Positions 59,263-64,000 of a DNA stretch of 64,000 bases are shown one piece after another; positions within the stretch are counted from its first letter, which is position 1, and the number at the start of each line of letters is the position of its first letter. The translations under genes were made by a program, and so were the position numbers. The notes beneath the pieces are model-generated. The model was not told where the DNA came from. It did no database searches and saw only the letters and a program-made list of their open reading frames with translations. This DNA comes from Paracoccus denitrificans (GTDB taxonomy: Bacteria; Pseudomonadota; Alphaproteobacteria; Rhodobacterales; Rhodobacteraceae), in the NCBI RefSeq assembly GCF_900100045.1, contig NZ_FNEA01000016.1:62001-126000 (forward strand). The letters are read 5' to 3'.

Positions 59263-60141
59263 ATGACCGCGCCCGCCAGAACCACGGTTCCAGCCGCCCG
59301 CGGTCCCATGGCCGAAGCCTGGGACATCTTTCGCCGCAGCCCCTCGGCCATGCTGGGCCTGCTGCTGCTGGGGCTGGTCATCCTGATGACCTTTGCCGGC
59401 CCCTTTCTCTACCAGGTCGATCCGTTCGAGATCGTCTGGGCGCCGCTGACGCCGCCGGGCGAAGAGGCGACGATCCCGCTGGGCACCGACAACCTTGGCC
59501 GCGACATCCTGGCCGGGCTGATCGAGGGCGGCAGCGCCACGCTGGCCGTGGGCTTTGCCGCAGCAGCGATCACCATGCTGATCGGGGTGGTGATCGGCGC
59601 CTATGCCGGTTTCTACGGCGGCATCGTCGACGACATGCTGATGCGCGTGACCGAATTCTTCCAGGTGCTGCCGCCGCTGCTGTTCGCCATGGTGGTCGTC
59701 ACGCTGTTCCAGCCGACGCTGGTCAACGTGGCGCTGGCCATCGGCATCGTCAGCTGGCCGCAGACCGCGCGGCTGACCCGCTCGGAATTCCGCCGCATCC
59801 GCACGCTGGAATATGTCAGCGCCATGCGCGCCATCGGTGCGGGCGACGGCAACATCATCTGGCGCGTGATCCTGCCCAACGCCCTGCCGCCGCTGATCGT
59901 TTCTGCCACGCTGACCATCGGTATGGCCATCCTGTTCGAGGCCGGGCTCAGCTTCCTGGGCCTGTCGGACCCCAACGTCATGTCCTGGGGGCTGATGATC
60001 GGTTCGGGGCGCGAATACCTGCTGGACGCCTGGTGGGTGGTGACGCTGCCCGGGGCGATGATCTTCCTGACCGTGCTGGGCGTCAGCCTGGTCGGCGACG
60101 GGCTGAACGACGCCTTCAACCCCCGGATGAGGGAGCGCTGA
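59263..60141 (+). CDS. ABC transporter permease, DppC type
   Basis: A 292-residue permease. It has the DppC/Opp[19 protein letters not shown] motif (near residue 75) and the ATPase-contact loop [20 protein letters not shown] (near residue 180). Partner of the DppB-type subunit, separated by 3 bp. N-terminal Oligo-permease-C helix [18 protein letters not shown] is visible. Confidence 0.93.
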   Translation: MTAPARTTVPAARGPMAEAWDIFRRSPSAMLGLLLLGLVILMTFAGPFLYQVDPFEIVWAPLTPPGEEATIPLGTDNLGRDILAGLIEGGSATLAVGFAAAAITMLIGVVIGAYAGFYGGIVDDMLMRVTEFFQVLPPLLFAMVVVTLFQPTLVNVALAIGIVSWPQTARLTRSEFRRIRTLEYVSAMRAIGAGDGNIIWRVILPNALPPLIVSATLTIGMAILFEAGLSFLGLSDPNVMSWGLMIGSGREYLLDAWWVVTLPGAMIFLTVLGVSLVGDGLNDAFNPRMRER

Positions 60142-60144
60142 ACC

Positions 60145-61137
60145 ATGGTGACCGAACCCGTTCTGGACATCCGCAACCTCAAGGTCGATTTCGCCACCCG
60201 CCGCGGCGTGGCCCATGTGCTGGACGACGTGTCCTTCAGCGTCGCCCCGGGCGAGCTTCTGGCCATCGTCGGCGAATCCGGCTGCGGCAAGAGCATGACC
60301 GCGCTGTCGATCCTTGGCCTGATCCCCTCGCCCCCCGGCAAGGTAGTGGGCGGCAGCATCCTGTTCCAGGGCCGCGACCTGACCAGACTGCGCCAGTCCG
60401 AGCTGCGCAGGATCCGCGGCGGCGATATCGCCATGATCTTCCAGGAGCCGATGACCTCGCTCAATCCGGTCTTCACCTGCGGCGAGCAGATCGCCGAGGC
60501 GGTGCGCCTGCACCAGAAGGCCAGCCCCAAGGCCGCCTTCGCCCGCGCGGTCGAGATGCTGCGCGCCGTCGGCATCCCCGAGCCGGAGCTGCGCGCCCGA
60601 GCTTATCCCCACCAGCTGTCCGGCGGCATGCGCCAGCGGGTGATGATCGCCATGGCGCTGTCCTGCGAGCCGAAGCTTCTGATCGCGGACGAGCCGACGA
60701 CGGCGCTGGACGTGACCGTGCAGGCGCAGATCTTCGGCCTGCTGGACGAGTTGCGCCAGCAGACCGGCACCGCCATCGTCCTGATCACCCATGACATGGG
60801 CGCGGTGGCGGAAATGGCCGACAAGGTCGCGGTGATGTATGCCGGCCGCATCATCGAACGCGGCCCGGCCGATGCGGTGCTGGACAATCCCGGCCATCCC
60901 TATACCCGGGGCCTTTTGGCCAGCATTCCGCGCGTCGATGCCGACCCCGACGCCGACCTGCCCGAGATCCCCGGCATCGTGCCGGCGCTGACCGACCTGG
61001 GCCGGGGCTGCGCCTTCGCGCCGCGCTGCGCGCTGGCCGTCGATGCCTGCCTTGCCGCCCAACCCCGCCATGTCGCCATGTCCGGGGATCACTCGGCCGC
61101 CTGCATCCAGCTAGAATCCGGCGAGGTCTCGGCATGA
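60145..61137 (+). CDS. ABC transporter ATP-binding protein, DppD type
   Basis: A 330-residue ATPase: Walker [11 protein letters not shown] (near residue 45), signature LSGGMRQR, Walker [13 protein letters not shown], switch [10 protein letters not shown]. The C-terminal oligopeptide-transporter extension has the cysteine-containing [17 protein letters not shown]. It may bind an Fe-S cluster through these cysteines as in DppD-type subunits. It overlaps the next gene by 4 bp. Confidence 0.94.
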   Translation: MVTEPVLDIRNLKVDFATRRGVAHVLDDVSFSVAPGELLAIVGESGCGKSMTALSILGLIPSPPGKVVGGSILFQGRDLTRLRQSELRRIRGGDIAMIFQEPMTSLNPVFTCGEQIAEAVRLHQKASPKAAFARAVEMLRAVGIPEPELRARAYPHQLSGGMRQRVMIAMALSCEPKLLIADEPTTALDVTVQAQIFGLLDELRQQTGTAIVLITHDMGAVAEMADKVAVMYAGRIIERGPADAVLDNPGHPYTRGLLASIPRVDADPDADLPEIPGIVPALTDLGRGCAFAPRCALAVDACLAAQPRHVAMSGDHSAACIQLESGEVSA

Positions 61138-62084
61138 ACCAGCTTCTTTCCGTCCGCGACCTCAAGGTGCATTTCCCGACTGCGCATGGCGGCACGGTCC
61201 ATGCCGTCGATGGCGTCAGCTTCGACATCCGGCGCGGCCGGACGCTGGGCATCGTCGGCGAATCCGGCTCGGGCAAGACCACCACGGCGCTGGCCGTCAT
61301 GCGGCTGGCCCCGATCACCGGCGGCGAGATCGACCTGGACGGCACGCCGATCAGCCGCATCGAGGGCGAGGAGTTGCGCCGCACCCGGCCGCGCTTCCAG
61401 ATGGTGTTCCAGGACCCGTTCTCGTCGCTGAACCCGCGCGACCGGGTCGGGCGGATCATCCGCCAGCCCATGGACCTGCTGGGCCTGGGCGAGCCATCGG
61501 GCCGCGACGCGCGGGTCGAGGAATTGCTGGCCCAGGTCGGGTTGCGGCCCGAGCTGAAATCGCTTTACCCGCACCAGTTCTCGGGCGGGCAGCGGCAACG
61601 GATCGGGCTGGCGCGGGCCTTGGCGACCAGGCCCGACCTGATCGTCTTTGACGAGCCGGTCTCGGCGCTGGACGTGGCGGTGCAGGCGCAGGTCCTGAAC
61701 CTGATCCGCCGCTTGCAGCGCGAAACCGGGCTGACCTATCTGTTCATCAGCCACGACCTTGGCGTCGTGCGCCATGTCTGCGACGAGATCGCGGTGATGT
61801 ATCTGGGCCAGATCGTGGAAAAGGCGCCCGCCGCGCAGATCTTTGCTGCGCCGCGCCATCCCTATACGCAGGCGCTGATCGCCGCCGCGCCCTCGCTGGC
61901 GCCCGAGCATCGGCGCAGGGGCGGCGGCGCGCGGTTGCAGGGCGATCCGCCCAGCCCGGTGAACCTGCCGAAAGGCTGCCGCTTCGCCTCGCGCTGTCCG
62001 CTCGCGGTCGAGGGTTGCCGCCGGCGGATGCCGACCCTGCGCGAGCTTGCCCCCGGACAGGCGGTCGCCTGCCATCTGGCCTAG
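61134..62084 (+). CDS. ABC transporter ATP-binding protein, DppF type
   Basis: A 316-residue ATPase: Walker A GESGSGKTT, signature FSGGQRQR, Walker B LIVFDEPVSALD, switch FISHDLGVV, and the C-terminal GCRFASRCPLAVEGCRR extension. It pairs with the DppD-type subunit to drive the importer and closes the five-gene operon; the start overlaps the previous stop (ATGA). Confidence 0.94.
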   Translation: MNQLLSVRDLKVHFPTAHGGTVHAVDGVSFDIRRGRTLGIVGESGSGKTTTALAVMRLAPITGGEIDLDGTPISRIEGEELRRTRPRFQMVFQDPFSSLNPRDRVGRIIRQPMDLLGLGEPSGRDARVEELLAQVGLRPELKSLYPHQFSGGQRQRIGLARALATRPDLIVFDEPVSALDVAVQAQVLNLIRRLQRETGLTYLFISHDLGVVRHVCDEIAVMYLGQIVEKAPAAQIFAAPRHPYTQALIAAAPSLAPEHRRRGGGARLQGDPPSPVNLPKGCRFASRCPLAVEGCRRRMPTLRELAPGQAVACHLA

Positions 62085-62229
62085 CGACCGGCCGGAACGG
62101 AAAGGGGGCCTGCCAGGGCCGGGCAGGTCCCGCCGCCTCGATCACGTCGGGATGGTATGCCGCGCCCTGTCGATCCGGTGCGGGGCGGTCAAGACATGGC
62201 CACCCCTGCCTGTCAGCGGCCCGGATCGC

Positions 62230-62994
62230 CTATATCAGCTGCGTCAACTCTTCGGCGGCGGCGCGCAGGTCGGGCAGGTGCTTCAGCCCTTCGGCCAGGG
62301 TCAGCCGTTGGACCGGGGCGTGAAAGGACACCGTCGCGACCAACTGGCCCGAGCGGTCCAGCACGGGCACGGCCACGGCGATCATTCCGGGCACGAATTC
62401 CTCGGAATCCGTCGAATAACCCTGCTGCCGGATCTGGCGCAGCGCCTCGCGCAGCCTGTCCGGGTCGGTGATCGTCTGCCCGGTATGAGCCGTCAGATGG
62501 GCGCGTTTCAGATAGCGTTCAAGCTTGCCGTCGTTGATCAGCGACAGGCACAGCTTGCCCGCCGCCGTGGCATGCAGCGGCACGCGCGAGCCGACGTGAA
62601 GCTGGATCCGCAAGGGCCAATGCGTCTCGACCCGGTCGACGTAAAGCATCGCATCGCCGTCGGGGATCGACAGGTTGCAGGTCTCGCCCAGGCGCTGGTT
62701 CAGCCGAATCAGCACGTCGCGCTGCGGCAGGTTCTGATGCCAGAAGCGGATCACCCCCTGCATCATCTGCCGCAGTTTCGGCCCCGGCTGATAGCTGCGC
62801 CCGTCGATATGGCGGCTCAGGAAACCCTCGGCTTCCAGGTTGCCGACCAGCCGGTGGATGGTCGGCACCGGCAGCCCCAGCGCGGCGTTGATCTCGGTCG
62901 CCGTCAGGGGCCGCCCTTCGCTGGCAAGAACCTCAAGAATCTGAAGATTCCGAAAGCTCGGCGGCAGGGAGGGCTTGTCCTGAATACTCGTCAT
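62230..62994 (-). CDS. IclR-family transcriptional regulator
   Basis: A 254-residue IclR regulator. The N-terminal winged helix is NLQILEVLASEGRPLTATEI continuing through ALGLPVPTIHRLV (about residues 17-52). The effector domain carries RVPLHATAAGKLCLS (near residue 140) and IAVPVLDRSGQLVATVS. It is divergent from the MHS-type transporter gene and convergent with the ABC importer, so the transporter is its most likely target. Confidence 0.93.
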   Translation of the reverse strand: MTSIQDKPSLPPSFRNLQILEVLASEGRPLTATEINAALGLPVPTIHRLVGNLEAEGFLSRHIDGRSYQPGPKLRQMMQGVIRFWHQNLPQRDVLIRLNQRLGETCNLSIPDGDAMLYVDRVETHWPLRIQLHVGSRVPLHATAAGKLCLSLINDGKLERYLKRAHLTAHTGQTITDPDRLREALRQIRQQGYSTDSEEFVPGMIAVAVPVLDRSGQLVATVSFHAPVQRLTLAEGLKHLPDLRAAAEELTQLI

Positions 62995-63217
62995 GATCGT
63001 GCTTTTCCATCGGTTCCCGGTCCGACTCTACATCGCTGCAAGCGTGGCTCCAACCGCCCGGATCAAGATATGAACAATCGAAAATGAGAGTATTACTACC
63101 AAAAATGCTTTGACATGAATCGGCAGGCTGAGGCAACCTCCGCTCATCGGCGAGAGGAGGACTCGCCGGGCAGACGATTGAGAATCGAAGCAACGTCTCA
63201 GCATCAGGGAGGATGTC

Positions 63218-64000
63218 ATGGCGGTAACCACCGCCGGCGCCAACGCGTTTGGCGGCCGGGAACACGATGTCAAAAAGGTCGTGTTCGCAAGCCTGGTCGG
63301 ATCGACCATCGAATGGTACGATTTCTTTCTTTACGGCGTCGTGGCCGGGATCGTCTTCAACAAGCTGTATTTTCCGGCGGACGACCCGACGATCTCGGTG
63401 CTGCTGGCCTATGCGACCTTCGCCGTGGGCTTTGTCGCCCGCCCGCTGGGCGGGCTGGTCTTCGGCCATTTCGGCGACCGCATCGGCCGCAAGACCATGC
63501 TGGTCCTGACGCTGCTGCTGATGGGTGGCGCCACCGTGCTGATCGGCCTTTTGCCCACCTACGACCAGATCGGCATCCTGGCGCCGATCCTGCTTCTGGT
63601 GTTGCGGGTGGCCCAGGGCATCGGCATCGGCGGCGAATGGGGCGGCGCGGTGCTGATGGCCTATGAATTCGCGCCCGAGCACAAGCGCGGCTTCTATGCC
63701 TCGATCCCGCAGATCGGCCTGTCGCTGGGGCTGTTCATGGCCTCGGGCGTGATGGCGCTCTTGACCATGCTGCCGGACGAGGCCTTCATGGCCTGGGGCT
63801 GGCGCACCGCCTTCATCGCCTCGATCGTGCTGGTCGTGCTGGGCACCTGGATCCGCAGCAATATCGGCGAAAGCCCCGAGTTCAAGAAGGCCAAGGCGGA
63901 ATCGCGGGCCAAGGACCAGGGCCTGCCCTTCGTGGACATGATCAAGCGCTATCCGGGCAACGTCACGCTGGGCATGGGCGCGCGCTATATCGACGGCGTG
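63218..64000 (+). CDS. MHS-family MFS transporter (3' end outside window)
   Basis: The first 261 residues of a major facilitator of the metabolite:H+ symporter group. It shows the family's SLVGSTIEWYDFFLYG first-helix motif, the GHFGDRIGRKTML loop between helices 2 and 3, and RVAQGIGIGGEWGGA in helix 4, similar to ShiA/ProP/KgtP. It should import an organic acid or similar compound with a proton. AGGGAGGA precedes the ATG at 63218. It is divergent from the IclR gene; the 223-bp gap between them has an AT-rich stretch at 63070-63115 likely to hold their promoters. Confidence 0.9.
   Translation, partial: MAVTTAGANAFGGREHDVKKVVFASLVGSTIEWYDFFLYGVVAGIVFNKLYFPADDPTISVLLAYATFAVGFVARPLGGLVFGHFGDRIGRKTMLVLTLLLMGGATVLIGLLPTYDQIGILAPILLLVLRVAQGIGIGGEWGGAVLMAYEFAPEHKRGFYASIPQIGLSLGLFMASGVMALLTMLPDEAFMAWGWRTAFIASIVLVVLGTWIRSNIGESPEFKKAKAESRAKDQGLPFVDMIKRYPGNVTLGMGARYIDGV

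Overview
The window is a GC-rich (roughly two thirds G+C) alphaproteobacterial chromosome segment of the Rhodobacterales type. The cytochrome aa3 oxidase genes at 17579-21114 encode subunit II and III proteins that, from memory, match those of Paracoccus denitrificans, so the source is most likely P. denitrificans or a very close relative. This identification was not checked by a search. Gene order, LexA-box type (GTTC-N7-GTTC), GTG and TTG starts, and tight overlapping operons all fit that group.

Layout. 1-2651: end of a type I secretion ABC/HlyD pair. 2679-6015: an APC permease and aroC, divergent around a 772-bp gap that carries four long, nearly perfect hairpins and no credible gene. 6016-12200: the phosphate regulon pstSCAB-phoU-phoB, preceded by four heptamers spaced exactly 11 bp apart (tandem Pho boxes) and ended by a strong bidirectional terminator; no phoR is present. 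12216-17418 (minus): a giant low-complexity OmpA-family protein, dprA and tldD. 17579-21851: ctaC-ctaB-small membrane protein-ctaG-ctaE-surf1, which makes, hemylates and metallates cytochrome c oxidase; subunit I is not here, as known for Paracoccus. 21861-26492: thrC, an M16 peptidase, a GNAT acetyltransferase and a D-lactate/2-hydroxyglutarate-type FAD dehydrogenase, overlapping end to end.

26455-33534: a LysR/DoxX divergent pair, a succinyl-CoA:acetate CoA-transferase, the methionine importer metNIQ, tpiA and an A-type Fe-S carrier. 33605-38086: rpsD with a clear promoter and folded leader, a small secreted protein lying between two 73-bp inverted repeats (69/73 identical), and acnA. 38353-42779: DUF1223 protein, YciB, metZ, folE2 and a small membrane protein. 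42826-47327: uvrD (with a LexA box overlapping the upstream stop codon), a quinone-oxidoreductase/HxlR divergent pair, RNase P RNA and rpmG.

47394-52733 (minus): the SOS mutasome imuA-imuB-dnaE2 under a LexA box. 52972-64000: an uptake island with a CobW-type GTPase, a YtcJ-type amidohydrolase, a LysR regulator, a five-gene dipeptide-type ABC transporter, an IclR regulator and the start of an MHS-family transporter. The parts suggest import of a small peptide or amide-like compound and its hydrolysis, but the substrate is not readable from sequence.

Beyond genes, the most interesting unexplained structure is non-coding: the hairpin cluster at 4258-4689, the 73-bp inverted repeat pair, and a dispersed intergenic module (hairpins followed by GTATTTGG and an A-rich tail) seen at five places.
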